From RAM1 sp050247515 (GTDB taxonomy: Bacteria > Pseudomonadota > Gammaproteobacteria > Burkholderiales > Burkholderiaceae_C), in contig JBFWUB010000014.1 in assembly GCA_050247515.1 (NCBI GenBank), forward strand, positions 1 through 64,000: a stretch of 64,000 bases of DNA, in the 5' to 3' direction. The notes under the pieces are model-generated. The model saw only the letters and a program-made list of their open reading frames with translations. It was not told the origin of the DNA and did no database searches. The translations under genes and the position numbers were made by a program. Positions within the stretch are counted from its first letter, which is position 1. The number at the start of each line of letters is the position of its first letter. This document shows, one piece after another, positions 17,290 to 26,903 of the stretch.

Positions 17290-19644
17290 TTATCGGCTGG
17301 CATTGGCGTCTGCGACGGTCAAGGCTGTCATGTTGACGATACGCCGCACGGTGGTGCTGGCGGTCAGTACATGCACCGGTTTGGCCGCGCCCAGCAGGAC
17401 GGGGCCAACGGCGATGTTGCCGCCCGCTGCCGTTTTGAGCAGGTTGTAAGAAATATTGGCTGCATCGATATTGGGCAGTACCAGCAGGTTGGCGTCGCCC
17501 GACAGCGTGCTGTGCGGCATGAGCGCCGCGCGCGCCGAGCCGTCCAGGGCCACGTCGCCGTGCATTTCGCCGTCCACTTCCAGCCAGGGGGCCTGCTCGC
17601 GCAGCAGCTCCAGCGTGCGGCGCATCTTCACGGCACTGGGCTGGTTGCTGCTGCCGAAGTTGGAATGGCTGAGCAGCGCTGCCTTGGGCTTGAGGCCAAA
17701 GCGCATCATTTCCTCGGCCGCCATGACGGTGATCTCGGTCAGCTCCTCGGGCGTGGGGTCGTAGTTGACGTGGGTGTCCACCAGGAACACCTGCCGGCCC
17801 GGCAGCATCAGGCCGTTCATGCAGGCGTAGATCTGCACGTCCTGCGGGGTACTGGGGCTGCCGCCCGCGCGCTTGCCGATCACCTGGTCGATGTAGTGCA
17901 GGTGCATGGCGGTGGTGCCCCAGGTGCCGCAGATCATGCCGTCCACGTCGCCCTTGTGCAGCAGCATCGCGCCAATCAGCGTCAGCCGCCGGCGCATCTC
18001 GATCTTGGCCATCTGGGCCGTGACGCCCTTGCGCTCGGTCATGCGGTGGTAGGTCTGCCAGAAGTCGCGGTAACGGACGTCCTGCTCGACGTTGACCACG
18101 TCGTAGTCCAGCTCTTCCTTCAGGCGCAGGCCGAACTTTTCAATGCGCTGGGCAATGATGGCCGGGCGGCCGATCAGCGTGGGGCGGGCCAGGCCTTCGT
18201 CCACCACGATCTGGGCGGCGCGCAGCACGCGTTCTTCCTCACCCTCGGCATAGGCCACGCGCTTTTTCTGCGCGGCCTTGGCGGCCATGAAGATCGGCTT
18301 CATGGTGGTGCCCGACGCATACACAAAGCTCTGCAGCCGGTCGCGATAGGCGTCCATGTCCTTGATCGGGCGCGCGGCCACGCCGCTGTCGGCCGCAGCC
18401 TGTGCCACCGCGGGCGCGATCTTCATCATGAGGCGTGGGTCAAACGGCTTGGGGATCAGGTATTCGGGGCCGAACGCGAGCTTCTGGCCGACATAGGCCG
18501 CGGCCACCACTTCGCTCTGCTCGGCCTGGGCCAGCTCGGCAATGGCGTGCACCGCCGCGATTTCCATCTCGTCGGTGATCGTGGTGGCCCCTGAGTCCAG
18601 CGCGCCGCGGAAGATGTACGGGAAACACAGAACGTTGTTGACCTGGTTGGGGTAGTCCGTGCGGCCGGTGGCCATGACCACGTCTGGGCGCACGGCGTGC
18701 GCGTCTTCCGGCGAAATCTCGGGGTTGGGGTTGGCCAGTGCAAAGATCACCGGCTTGGGCGCCATGGTGGCCACCATGGCGGGCTTGAGCACGCCGCCGG
18801 CTGACAGGCCCAGGAACACGTCGGCGCCGTTGATGACTTCGGCGAGCGTGCGGGCGCTGGTCTTTTGCGCATACTGGATCTTGTCCTCGTCCATCAGCTC
18901 GGTGCGGCCCTCGTACACCACGCCGGCCAGGTCGGTCACAAAGACGTTCTCGCGCTTCAGGCCCACCTTGAGCAGCAGGTTCAGGCAGGCCAGCGCGGCC
19001 GCGCCGGCGCCGGAGGTGACCAGCTTGACCTTGGCAATGTCCTTGCCCACGACCTTCAGGCCGTTGAGCATGGCGGCCGCCACGGTGATGGCCGTGCCGT
19101 GCTGGTCGTCATGGAAGACCGGGATCTTCATGCGCTTGCGCAGCTCGCGCTCCACGTAAAAGCAGTCCGGCGCCTTGATGTCTTCCAGGTTGATGGCGCC
19201 AAAGGTCGGCTCCAGCGCGGCAATCACTTCCACCAGCCGGGCCGGGTCTTTCTCGGCGATTTCGATGTCAAACACATCGACGCCGGCGAACTTCTTGAAC
19301 AGCACGCCCTTGCCTTCCATCACCGGCTTGGACGCCAGCGGGCCGATGTCGCCCAGGCCCAGCACGGCGGTGCCGTTGGTGATCACGGCCACCAGGTTGC
19401 CGCGGCTGGTGTACTTGAAGGCGTTGGCCGGGTCCTTGACGATCTCTTCACAGGGCGCGGCCACGCCGGGCGAATAGGCCAGCGACAGGTCGTGCTGGTT
19501 GACCAGCTGCTTGGTGGCGGCAATGGCCACTTTGCCCGGCGTCGGGAACTCGTGGTATTCCAGCGCTGCGCGGCGCAGCTCGGCGCGCTTGTCGCTCTGG
19601 TTCTGGGCGTTGGCCGGGGAACTTGCCGGGGGGGTTGTTGCCAT
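17290..19644 (-). CDS. maeB: NADP-dependent malic enzyme with phosphotransacetylase-like domain
   Basis: 784-residue two-domain protein of the MaeB type. The first ~430 residues are the malic enzyme (YHEFPTPGKVAI, LAYSPGVAAPCEEI, FHDDQHGTAITV with metal and substrate residues, and a Rossmann GAGAAALACL). Residues about 445-775 resemble phosphotransacetylase, which in MaeB proteins is regulatory rather than catalytic. It converts malate to pyruvate, CO2 and NADPH. An AGGAGA lies 10 bases before the ATG at 19644. It is monocistronic, with a hairpin downstream. Confidence 0.94.
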   Translation of the reverse strand: MATTPPASSPANAQNQSDKRAELRRAALEYHEFPTPGKVAIAATKQLVNQHDLSLAYSPGVAAPCEEIVKDPANAFKYTSRGNLVAVITNGTAVLGLGDIGPLASKPVMEGKGVLFKKFAGVDVFDIEIAEKDPARLVEVIAALEPTFGAINLEDIKAPDCFYVERELRKRMKIPVFHDDQHGTAITVAAAMLNGLKVVGKDIAKVKLVTSGAGAAALACLNLLLKVGLKRENVFVTDLAGVVYEGRTELMDEDKIQYAQKTSARTLAEVINGADVFLGLSAGGVLKPAMVATMAPKPVIFALANPNPEISPEDAHAVRPDVVMATGRTDYPNQVNNVLCFPYIFRGALDSGATTITDEMEIAAVHAIAELAQAEQSEVVAAAYVGQKLAFGPEYLIPKPFDPRLMMKIAPAVAQAAADSGVAARPIKDMDAYRDRLQSFVYASGTTMKPIFMAAKAAQKKRVAYAEGEEERVLRAAQIVVDEGLARPTLIGRPAIIAQRIEKFGLRLKEELDYDVVNVEQDVRYRDFWQTYHRMTERKGVTAQMAKIEMRRRLTLIGAMLLHKGDVDGMICGTWGTTAMHLHYIDQVIGKRAGGSPSTPQDVQIYACMNGLMLPGRQVFLVDTHVNYDPTPEELTEITVMAAEEMMRFGLKPKAALLSHSNFGSSNQPSAVKMRRTLELLREQAPWLEVDGEMHGDVALDGSARAALMPHSTLSGDANLLVLPNIDAANISYNLLKTAAGGNIAVGPVLLGAAKPVHVLTASTTVRRIVNMTALTVADANASR

Positions 19645-19805
19645 GTTGTCAGGTCTCCTGTGCCAACAAGCTTACGCCTTGAAACCGGCGCGCCGTCAGC
19701 TTTTGTAAGGGAACGCGATTGTAGACGTGGGCGCGGGAAAACCCTAGTACGGGGTTCTGCGTAAACGGGTGGAGCGGTTTTGACTTTTTGGCAAAGCTGC
19801 GGCGC

Positions 19806-20714
19806 TCAGCCGGCCGCGTTGGCACCTGCCGCCCGCCAGAAGCCTTGAGCCACCGCCGTGGCTGCCGCTGCGTCGCGGTACAGGCGGATGTCCAGCGTGA
19901 TGTGCCAGGCCGTGCCGCCAGCCACCAGCAGCCGGCCCGTATCAAGGTCGTCCTGCACCAGCGTGGCGGGCAGCCACGCAATGCCCCGACCATCGATCGC
20001 CATGGTCTTGAGCACCGTGGCCAGGTGGGCCGTGACGGCGGGGCGTGCGTCCAGCGCCTGCAGCGCCGCGCCGTGCACGGCCCGAACGATGCGGCCAATG
20101 CCGGATTCGCGGCTGTATTCCAGCAGCGGCACGCCGCGCGCGGCCTTGCCGTCCAGCGTGTGCAGGGGCTTGATGCCGCGGTTGGGCGCGGTGACAGGCA
20201 GCAGCGCGTCGGTGCCGACCTTGAGCCAGGCCGTGCCTGCTGCGTCCAGCGCCCCTGGCACGGCTTCATGCGCATGGCACAACAGAAACTGCACGCGGCC
20301 CTGCTGCAGCAAGGCCTCGCACTGCTGCAGCACATCCGATACCAGCCGCACCGGGCCCAGCGTGGTGTGTGATTCGAGCCGGCGCAGCCAACCCGGCAAA
20401 AAGGTGAACGACAGCGCATGGGTGGCCGCCAGCCGCAGCGTGGCCGAGGTGGACTCGGCCACGGCCTGGGCGTCGGCGGGGATGCGTGCGGCGCGCGCGA
20501 GCAGGTCATGCGCCACGCCCAGGAACCATTCGCCGGTGGCGGTCAGCCGCGCGGGCTGCGAGCTGCGGTCAAACAGCGCCACACCCAGCCAGTCCTCCAG
20601 CGCGCGGATGCGCCGGCTGAAGGCGGGCTGCGTCATGTGGCGCGCGTCGGCTGCGCGCGAGAAGTTGCCGGTCTCGGCCAGCGCCAGGAAGTCATGCAGC
20701 CAGGACAGGTTCAT
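19806..20714 (-). CDS. LysR-family transcriptional regulator
   Basis: 302-residue LysR-type regulator: N-terminal HTH (MNLSWLHDFLALAETGNFSR to about 60) and a C-terminal periplasmic-binding-like effector domain. It is divergent from the D-tartrate dehydratase gene across 109 bp, the standard layout for a LysR regulator controlling a catabolic gene. A dicarboxylate such as tartrate is the obvious candidate effector, by context only. Confidence 0.85.
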   Translation of the reverse strand: MNLSWLHDFLALAETGNFSRAADARHMTQPAFSRRIRALEDWLGVALFDRSSQPARLTATGEWFLGVAHDLLARAARIPADAQAVAESTSATLRLAATHALSFTFLPGWLRRLESHTTLGPVRLVSDVLQQCEALLQQGRVQFLLCHAHEAVPGALDAAGTAWLKVGTDALLPVTAPNRGIKPLHTLDGKAARGVPLLEYSRESGIGRIVRAVHGAALQALDARPAVTAHLATVLKTMAIDGRGIAWLPATLVQDDLDTGRLLVAGGTAWHITLDIRLYRDAAAATAVAQGFWRAAGANAAG

Positions 20715-20823
20715 GGTCGATTTGCCGGTCGGTTATTCCAGGGCATCAAAGTCGAGAAAAAGGGCATTGGCGCGTATGGCGCCGCCCCGCCATCATCGCA
20801 CCCTGACCCTTTGGAGCCCCCCC

Positions 20824-21990
20824 TTGAAAATCGTTGAAATCCGCGAAAAGACCTGCGCTATCAGCTCACCTATCCGCAACGCCTACATCGACTTCAGCAA
20901 GATGACGCTGAGCCTGGTGGCGGTGGTGACCGACGTGGTGCGCAACGGCAAGCCGGTGATCGGCTACGGCTTCAACTCCAACGGCCGCTACGGCCAGGGC
21001 ATGCTGATGCGCGAGCGGTTCATCCCCCGCATCCTGGAGGCCGACCCGGCCAGCCTGCTGGATGAATCAGGCCACAACATCGACCCGCACAGGGTCTGGT
21101 CCACGATGTTCACCAACGAAAAGCCCGGCGGCCATGGCGAACGCTCGGTGGCCATCGGCACCATCGACATGGCGATCTGGGACGCCGTGGCCAAGATCGA
21201 AGGCAAGCCCCTGTACCAGCTGCTGGCCGACCGCTATGGCAACGGCAAGGCCAACCGCCGCGTGTTTGTGTATGCCGCGGGCGGCTACTACTACCCGGGC
21301 AAGGACGACGCGAAGCTCAAGGACGAAATGCGCAGCTACCTGGACCGCGGCTACAACGTGGTCAAGATGAAGATCGGCGGCGCGAGCCTGGCCGACGACC
21401 TGCGCCGCATTGACTCCGTGCTGTCCATCCTGCAGGACGGCCAGCGCCTGGCGGTGGACGCCAACGGCCGCTTTGACCTGGACACCGCCATTGCCTACGC
21501 CAAGGCGCTGTCCCCATACAACCTGTTCTGGTACGAAGAGGCCGGCGACCCGCTGGACTATGAGCTGCAGGCCACGCTGCGCAACTATTACGCCCACCCC
21601 ATGGCCACGGGCGAGAACCTGTTTTCGATGCAGGACGCGCGCAACCTGATCCGCCACGGCGGCATGCGCGCCGACCGCGACTGGCTGCAGTTTGACTGCG
21701 CCCTGAGCTACGGCCTGGTGGAGTACCTGCGCACGCTGGACATGCTGCGCCAGCACGGCTGGTCGCCCAGCCGCTGCATCCCGCACGGTGGCCACCAGAT
21801 GTCGCTGGCCATCGCGGCCGGCCTGGGCCTGGGCGGCAACGAGTCCTACCCCGACCTGTTCCAGCCCTTCGGCGGCTTTCCCGACGGCGTCAAGGTCGAA
21901 GGCGGCCATGTGATGCTGCCCGAGCTGCCGGGCATCGGCTTTGAAGGCAAGGCCGATCTGTACCGCGAGATGAGCGCGCTGGCATCGTAA
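20824..21990 (+). CDS. tarD: D(-)-tartrate dehydratase, enolase superfamily
   Basis: 388 residues, closely matching (from memory) the Bradyrhizobium D-tartrate dehydratase in length and along the whole chain, including SSPIRNAYIDFSKMT, NEKPGGHGERSVAIGTIDMA, VFVYAAGGYYYPGK and CIPHGGHQMSLAIAAGLG. Enolase-superfamily catalytic parts are present: KMK at 181-183, metal ligands Asp212, Glu238/239 and Glu264, and His321. It dehydrates D-tartrate to oxaloacetate. The start is TTG 20824 (protein MKIVEIREK), with GGAG at 20813-20816 seven bases ahead; the longer open frame upstream is antisense to the LysR gene. A rare start codon may limit expression. Confidence 0.88.
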   Translation: MKIVEIREKTCAISSPIRNAYIDFSKMTLSLVAVVTDVVRNGKPVIGYGFNSNGRYGQGMLMRERFIPRILEADPASLLDESGHNIDPHRVWSTMFTNEKPGGHGERSVAIGTIDMAIWDAVAKIEGKPLYQLLADRYGNGKANRRVFVYAAGGYYYPGKDDAKLKDEMRSYLDRGYNVVKMKIGGASLADDLRRIDSVLSILQDGQRLAVDANGRFDLDTAIAYAKALSPYNLFWYEEAGDPLDYELQATLRNYYAHPMATGENLFSMQDARNLIRHGGMRADRDWLQFDCALSYGLVEYLRTLDMLRQHGWSPSRCIPHGGHQMSLAIAAGLGLGGNESYPDLFQPFGGFPDGVKVEGGHVMLPELPGIGFEGKADLYREMSALAS

Positions 21991-22077
21991 GCCGCAGTTG
22001 GGGGGCGCTTAAGAAGGGGGCGCGTTAGACTTTGCGGTCGCATCCCGCAACACCCCCGAAACCCCGGAAGCACCCCC

Positions 22078-23925
22078 ATGGCCGCAGAAGCAGGCACCGA
22101 ACTCGTCAAGGTCGTCGTCCTGCTGGCCGCGGGCGTCGTTGCGGTGCCGCTGTTCAAGCGGCTGGGCCTGGGCTCGGTGCTGGGCTACCTGGCCGCGGGC
22201 CTGGCCATCGGGCCGTTCGGGCTCGCGTTTTTCAGCGAGGCGCAGACCATCCTGCACATCGCCGAGCTGGGCGTGGTGATGTTCCTGTTTGTCATCGGGC
22301 TGGAGATGCAGCCCACCAAGCTGTGGTCCATGCGCCGCCAGATCTTTGGCCTGGGCCTGTTGCAGGTGGCGGTGTGCACGGCGCTGCTCAGCGGCCTGGG
22401 CATGCTGGGCGGCCTGTCGGGCAAGGTGGCGTTCATTGCGGCCGCGGGTTTTGTGCTGTCGTCCACCGCCATCGTCATGCAGCTGCTGGACGAGCGCGGC
22501 GACACCTCGACCCCGCGCGGCCAGCGCATTGTGTCCATCCTGCTGCTGGAAGACCTGGCCATCGTGCCGCTGCTGGCCATCGTCGCCTTCATGGCCCCTG
22601 CACCGGCCGAGGCCGGGGTCTCGCGCTGGGTCACGGTGGGCGTGGCGGTGGCCGCCGTGGTGGGGCTGATTGCGGTCAGCCGCTGGCTGCTGAACCCGCT
22701 GTTCCGGGTGCTGGCCCATGCCAATGCGCGCGAGGTCATGACGGCCGCCGCGCTGCTGGTGGTGCTGGGCGCGGCGCTGGCCATGCAGTGGGGCGGGCTG
22801 TCCATGGCCATGGGGGCCTTTGCGGCGGGCGTGATGCTGTCCGAATCCACCTTTCGCCACCAGCTGGAGGCCGACATCGAGCCGTTTCGCGGCATCCTGC
22901 TGGGCCTGTTCTTCATGAGCGTGGGCATGTCGCTGGACATCAAGCTGGTGCTGGCCGACTGGAAACTGCTGCTGGCGGCCGTGCTGGCCTACATGACGCT
23001 CAAGGGCGCGGGCATCTATGCCGTGGCGCGCATCACCAAAGCCAGCCACGGCGACGGCCTGCAGCGCGCGGCGCTGATGGCGCAGGGCGGCGAATTTGCG
23101 TTTGTGCTGTATTCGGCGGCGACCACCGCGGGCATCGTGGACGGCAGCGTCAATGCGCTGCTCACGGCCGCCATCATCCTGTCCATGGCGCTCACGCCGC
23201 TGGCGGTGCTGGCGTTGCGCTGGGTCATGCCGGCGCCGCCCCCGCCCAGCATGGATGGCGTGGAGGACGTGATGGCGGGCGAGGGCCAGTCGGGCAGCGT
23301 GCTGGTCATTGGTTTCGGCCGCTTTGGCCAGATCGCCAGCCAGGCGCTGCTGGCCCGCGGCATTGACGTGGTGATCATCGAAAACGACACCGACATGATC
23401 CGCGCGGCGGCGCAGTTCGGCTTCAAGGTGTTCTACGGCGACGGCACGCGGCTGGACGTGCTGCACGCCAGCGGCGCCGGCCATGCCAAGGCGATCCTGG
23501 TGTGCGTGGACAAAAAGGAAGTCACCAGCCGCATCGTGGAGTTGCTCAAGCACGAATGCCCGCTGACGCCGGTGCTGGCGCGCGCCTATGACCGCCAGCA
23601 CGCCATCGAGCTGATCCGCCACGGCGTGGATTACCAGCTGCGCGAGACATTCGAGTCCGCCCTGGCCTTCGGCGCCGAGGCGCTGCGCGTGTTCGGCGTG
23701 CAGGAGGAGGACATCGCCGAAGTGGCCGGGGATATCCGCCGCCGCGATGCCGAACGCCTGCAGCTGCAGATGGCGGGCACGCCCACCAGCGGCCTCAACC
23801 TGATGCACGGCAACCGCTGGACGCCCACGCCGCTGACTCAGCCCCAGCGTGAAGGCCGGGCGTTGAATGAAGAGGCGGCGGATGCGATCGAGCAGGCACC
23901 GGGGCCGGCCTCGCCCGCAGCCTGA
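22078..23925 (+). CDS. Kef-type potassium/proton antiporter (CPA2) with RCK domain
   Basis: 615-residue membrane protein. About 12 hydrophobic segments to roughly residue 385 form the CPA2 exchanger (AELGVVMFLFVIGLEM, SSTAIVMQLL, GGEFAFVLYSA). A Rossmann TrkA-N/RCK domain follows (VLVIGFGRFGQIASQALLARG, about 395-515), which in KefB/KefC binds NAD(H) or glutathione adducts and gates the pore. It should release K+ in exchange for H+ under electrophile or pH stress. No KefF/KefG ancillary gene is adjacent. Confidence 0.92.
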   Translation: MAAEAGTELVKVVVLLAAGVVAVPLFKRLGLGSVLGYLAAGLAIGPFGLAFFSEAQTILHIAELGVVMFLFVIGLEMQPTKLWSMRRQIFGLGLLQVAVCTALLSGLGMLGGLSGKVAFIAAAGFVLSSTAIVMQLLDERGDTSTPRGQRIVSILLLEDLAIVPLLAIVAFMAPAPAEAGVSRWVTVGVAVAAVVGLIAVSRWLLNPLFRVLAHANAREVMTAAALLVVLGAALAMQWGGLSMAMGAFAAGVMLSESTFRHQLEADIEPFRGILLGLFFMSVGMSLDIKLVLADWKLLLAAVLAYMTLKGAGIYAVARITKASHGDGLQRAALMAQGGEFAFVLYSAATTAGIVDGSVNALLTAAIILSMALTPLAVLALRWVMPAPPPPSMDGVEDVMAGEGQSGSVLVIGFGRFGQIASQALLARGIDVVIIENDTDMIRAAAQFGFKVFYGDGTRLDVLHASGAGHAKAILVCVDKKEVTSRIVELLKHECPLTPVLARAYDRQHAIELIRHGVDYQLRETFESALAFGAEALRVFGVQEEDIAEVAGDIRRRDAERLQLQMAGTPTSGLNLMHGNRWTPTPLTQPQREGRALNEEAADAIEQAPGPASPAA

Positions 23926-24020
23926 ACCGGTCGGGCGCCTGTACCTTGGTCTGCGGTCGGCATGCCGCCATGGGCCGGCGCTATCATCCGCAAACCTTTC
24001 TACCAGCTGGAGGATTCGCC

Positions 24021-25058
24021 ATGGGCCTGATGGACTTCATCAAGAAACAGTTCATTGACATCATCCAGTGGACGGAGGACGGTGACGGCACGCTGGCCTG
24101 GCGCTTCCCGATGCGCGACATGGAAATCCAGAACGGAGCGTCGCTGACTGTGCGCGAATCGCAGATGGCCGTGTTTGTGAACGAGGGCAAGGTGGCCGAT
24201 GTATTTGGCCCCGGCACCTACAAGCTCACCACCCAGACGCTGCCCGTGCTGACCTACCTGAAGAACTGGGACAAGCTGTTTGAGTCCCCGTTCAAGAGCG
24301 ACGTGTATTTCTTCAGCACGCGCCAGCAGGTCGACCAGAAATGGGGCACCTCGCAGCCCGTGACCATCCGCGACAAGGATTTTGGCGCGGTACGCCTGCG
24401 TGCGTTTGGCAACTACAGCTTCCGCATCGCGGACCCCAAGCTGTTCCATGCCGAAATTTCGGGCACGCGTGAAAGTTATGGCACCGCCGACCTGGACGGC
24501 CAGCTGCGCGGCCTGGTGCTGCAGCACCTGTCGGACGCCATTGCGCAAAGCGGCATCCCCTTCCTGGACCTGGCGGCCAACCAGATCGAGTTTGCCAAGG
24601 CCTTGAGCACGGAGCTGTCGCCGGCGTTTGCGGCCATCGGCCTGCAGCTGGATGGCATGACGGTGCAGAACGTGTCGCTGCCCGAGGAGTTGCAGAAGAT
24701 CCTGGACCAGAAGATCGGCATGGGCATGGTCGGCAACGACATGGGCAAGTTCATGCAGTACCAGACGGCGCAGGCCATTCCCAAGTTTGCCGAGGGCGGC
24801 GCGGGTGGCGGCAGCGGCATTGCCGGCGACGCCATGGGCCTGGGCGCCGGCGTGGCGCTGGGCCAGGTGCTGGCGCAGAACCTGCAGCAGGGCTTGCAAG
24901 GTGGGGCGTCCCAGGCAGCGCAGGCTGCGGCGGCGTCGGTCAGGCCCGAGGACGTCATGGCCACGCTGGAAAAGCTGGGCGAGCTCAAGGCCAAGGGCAT
25001 CCTGACCGACGAAGAGTTCAGCGCCAAGAAGGCCGAGCTGCTGAAGAAGCTGGTGTAG
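24021..25058 (+). CDS. SPFH-domain protein (YdjI-like) with C-terminal SHOCT
   Basis: 345 residues. Begins MGLMDFIKKQFIDIIQW; an SPFH/band-7-like domain covers about 30-240, with RESQMAVFVNEGKVADVFGPG typical of the virion-core-protein-like (YdjI) subfamily. A Gly/Ala/Gln-rich linker follows, then a short helical hairpin ending LTDEEFSAKKAELLKKL, which is a SHOCT domain. Start ATG 24021 has CTGGAGG 7-14 bases ahead. The DUF4178 gene follows 9 bp downstream. Role unknown; the family is thought to scaffold membrane-associated assemblies. Confidence 0.88.
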   Translation: MGLMDFIKKQFIDIIQWTEDGDGTLAWRFPMRDMEIQNGASLTVRESQMAVFVNEGKVADVFGPGTYKLTTQTLPVLTYLKNWDKLFESPFKSDVYFFSTRQQVDQKWGTSQPVTIRDKDFGAVRLRAFGNYSFRIADPKLFHAEISGTRESYGTADLDGQLRGLVLQHLSDAIAQSGIPFLDLAANQIEFAKALSTELSPAFAAIGLQLDGMTVQNVSLPEELQKILDQKIGMGMVGNDMGKFMQYQTAQAIPKFAEGGAGGGSGIAGDAMGLGAGVALGQVLAQNLQQGLQGGASQAAQAAAASVRPEDVMATLEKLGELKAKGILTDEEFSAKKAELLKKLV

Positions 25059-25067
25059 CCAAGCAAG

Positions 25068-26564
25068 GTGGCCACCCCACCCACCCCCCTTCGCGCCTAC
25101 CGTGCCGCCTGCCCTGGCTGCGGCGCGCCGGTTGAATTCCGCAGCGCCCAGTCCACGCATGCGGTGTGCGGCTATTGCAGAAGCACCGTGGTGCGTGACG
25201 GCGACGTGCTCACGCGCGTGGGCAAGATGGCCGAGCTGTTTGACGACCACAGCCCGTTGCAGCTGCAGGCCAGCGGCCAGTGGCAAGGCCGCGCCTTCAC
25301 GCTGGTGGGCCGGCTGCAATACAGGTCGCCGGGCGGCACCTGGACCGAATGGGAGGCGCTGCTGGACGACGGCAGCATGGCGTCGCTGGCCGAGGACAAC
25401 GGCGCGTATGTGTTCAGCGTGCCCGCGAAGATGCAGCGTGAGCTGCCCACGGCGGACAGGTTCCGCGTGGGTTCTGTCACGGCCGTTGCCGGCAAGCCTT
25501 TCAGCATTGCCAGCAACGAACAGGCCGCGCTGGTGGCCGCGCAGGGCGAGCTGCCGCACCTGCCGCCGCTGGGCCAGCCGTTTGCGTTTGTGGAGCTGCG
25601 CAGCGCCGAGGGCGAGGTGCTCAGCATCGACTACAGCGCGCAGCCGCCGTCCGTCTCGCGCGGGCGGGCCGTGTTGCTGGAGGAGTTGAAGCTCAGCGGT
25701 CTGCGCGACGAGATGGTCAAGCAGGAGCGCGGCCGCCAGTTTGCCTGCCCCCACTGCGGCGCGTCGGTGGAAGTGACGCTGGCCAACAGCAAGGCCATCA
25801 CCTGCCGCTCGTGCAACAGCCTGATTGACCTGGACTGCGGCATGGGCGCGCAGCTGCGCCATGCCGTCCAGGACGAGCCGGTACAGCCGATCATCCCGCT
25901 GGGCAGCACGGGCCAGCTGCAGGGTGTGCAATGGCAGGTAGTGGGCTTTCAGCACCGGCTGGGCCATGACCCGCAGGAAGAGGATGCCGAACACTTTGGC
26001 TGGGACGAGTACCTGCTGTACCACCCCAAGCGCGGCTTCAGCTTCCTGGTGGACAGCGAAGAGGGCTGGAGCATGGTCAAGCCCACCACGGGCGCGCCGC
26101 AGTTGTCGCGCAATGGCCAAAGCGCCAGCTATCTGGGCAGCAGCTACAGGCTGGAGTACAGCTATGAGGCCGAGACAACCTATGTGGCGGGCGAGTTTTA
26201 CTGGCAGGTCGCGCGCGGGCAAAAGACGTTCAACCGTGACTTTGCCAAGGGCAAGGCCCTGCTGTCGATGGAGCAGACACCGGCCGAGATCACCTGGTCC
26301 AGCGGCAGCCGCATGGAGGCCGACGCGATCATCGAGGCTTTTGGGCTGCAGGACAAGGCGGGTTTGCTCAGGCGCACCGACGCCGCGCCCGTCAGCGCAT
26401 CATCGGGCGTGGGCTGCATGACGGTGATCGTCATGTTTGTCATCCTTCTGATCTTTCTGATCATGTTGCGCAGCTGCATGGGGCCGGGCACAGGATCGGG
26501 CGGCGGCTTTCGCAGCAGCGGCGGCTCGTACGGTGGTTATTCCAGCGGCGGCAGCCACAAGTAG
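25068..26564 (+). CDS. DUF4178 protein with two zinc-ribbon-like motifs and a C-terminal membrane anchor
   Basis: 498 residues from a GTG start. The N-terminus has CPGC...CGYC (Cys15, 18, 34, 37) and a second CPHC...CRSC pair lies at about 227-249. Two DUF4178-like beta segments follow these (FTLVGRLQY and WQVVGFQH blocks with WTEWEALL and YLLYHPKRG). Near the C-terminus a hydrophobic stretch (VIVMFVILLIFLIML) is a membrane anchor, followed by a Gly/Ser-rich tail. Function unknown. The gene is locked between the SPFH and DUF350 genes, an arrangement seen in many bacteria. Confidence 0.85.
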   Translation: MATPPTPLRAYRAACPGCGAPVEFRSAQSTHAVCGYCRSTVVRDGDVLTRVGKMAELFDDHSPLQLQASGQWQGRAFTLVGRLQYRSPGGTWTEWEALLDDGSMASLAEDNGAYVFSVPAKMQRELPTADRFRVGSVTAVAGKPFSIASNEQAALVAAQGELPHLPPLGQPFAFVELRSAEGEVLSIDYSAQPPSVSRGRAVLLEELKLSGLRDEMVKQERGRQFACPHCGASVEVTLANSKAITCRSCNSLIDLDCGMGAQLRHAVQDEPVQPIIPLGSTGQLQGVQWQVVGFQHRLGHDPQEEDAEHFGWDEYLLYHPKRGFSFLVDSEEGWSMVKPTTGAPQLSRNGQSASYLGSSYRLEYSYEAETTYVAGEFYWQVARGQKTFNRDFAKGKALLSMEQTPAEITWSSGSRMEADAIIEAFGLQDKAGLLRRTDAAPVSASSGVGCMTVIVMFVILLIFLIMLRSCMGPGTGSGGGFRSSGGSYGGYSSGGSHK

Positions 26565-26590
26565 TTTCATGTATTCAACCGGAGGTCATC

Positions 26591-26812
26591 ATGGGTTTTG
26601 AATGGCTGAAAGCAGGGGCCTTCTTCGGCTCCATCGTATACGCGCTGGTCGGCGTGGTGGTGTTCTGGCTGAGCTTCATCATCATCGACAAGATCACGCC
26701 CTACAACCTCTGGGAAGAGATCGTGGAGAAGCAGAACGTGGCGCTGGGGATCGTTGTGGGTTCGATGAGCTTGGGCATTTCCATCATCGTGGCAGCGGCT
26801 GTGCACGGGTAA
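26591..26812 (+). CDS. DUF350 small membrane protein
   Basis: 73 residues with two hydrophobic segments (about 12-34 and 48-71), a charged loop between them (DKITPYNLWEEIVEKQN) and the VALGIVVGSMSLGISIIVA segment that defines DUF350. An ACCGGAGG lies about 10 bases before ATG 26591. DUF350 proteins recur with spermidine-synthase-like and DUF4178 genes and in the YjfL family; role unknown. Confidence 0.87.
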   Translation: MGFEWLKAGAFFGSIVYALVGVVVFWLSFIIIDKITPYNLWEEIVEKQNVALGIVVGSMSLGISIIVAAAVHG

Positions 26813-26816
26813 AAAT

Positions 26817-26895
26817 GGCTCCCCCCCGAAGCGGCCGTTGGCCGCCTCCCCCTCAAGGGGGCGCCGCCGGCGGCCCGGCAGAGCCGGTTCCGCGG
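26817..26895 (+). repeat. Dispersed GC-rich intergenic repeat, copy 1
   Basis: About 79 bp containing CCTCCCCCTCAAGGGGGCGCC (the self-complementary CCCCCTCAAGGGGG core) and ending GAGCCGGTTCCGCGG. It is nearly identical to the reverse complement of 47181-47256. It fills the space between the DUF350 gene and the start of the spermidine-synthase-like gene, so it could affect that gene's translation. Confidence 0.85.
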
Positions 26896-26903
26896 CGGCC
26901 TGG

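Noticed and set aside
22009..23808. Long open frame antisense to the Kef antiporter
   Set aside because: His/Gln/Arg-rich composition typical of the opposite strand of a GC-rich gene; no motif.
24000..26222. 740-codon open frame antisense to the SPFH and DUF4178 genes
   Set aside because: Spans two well-supported genes and has shadow-type composition.
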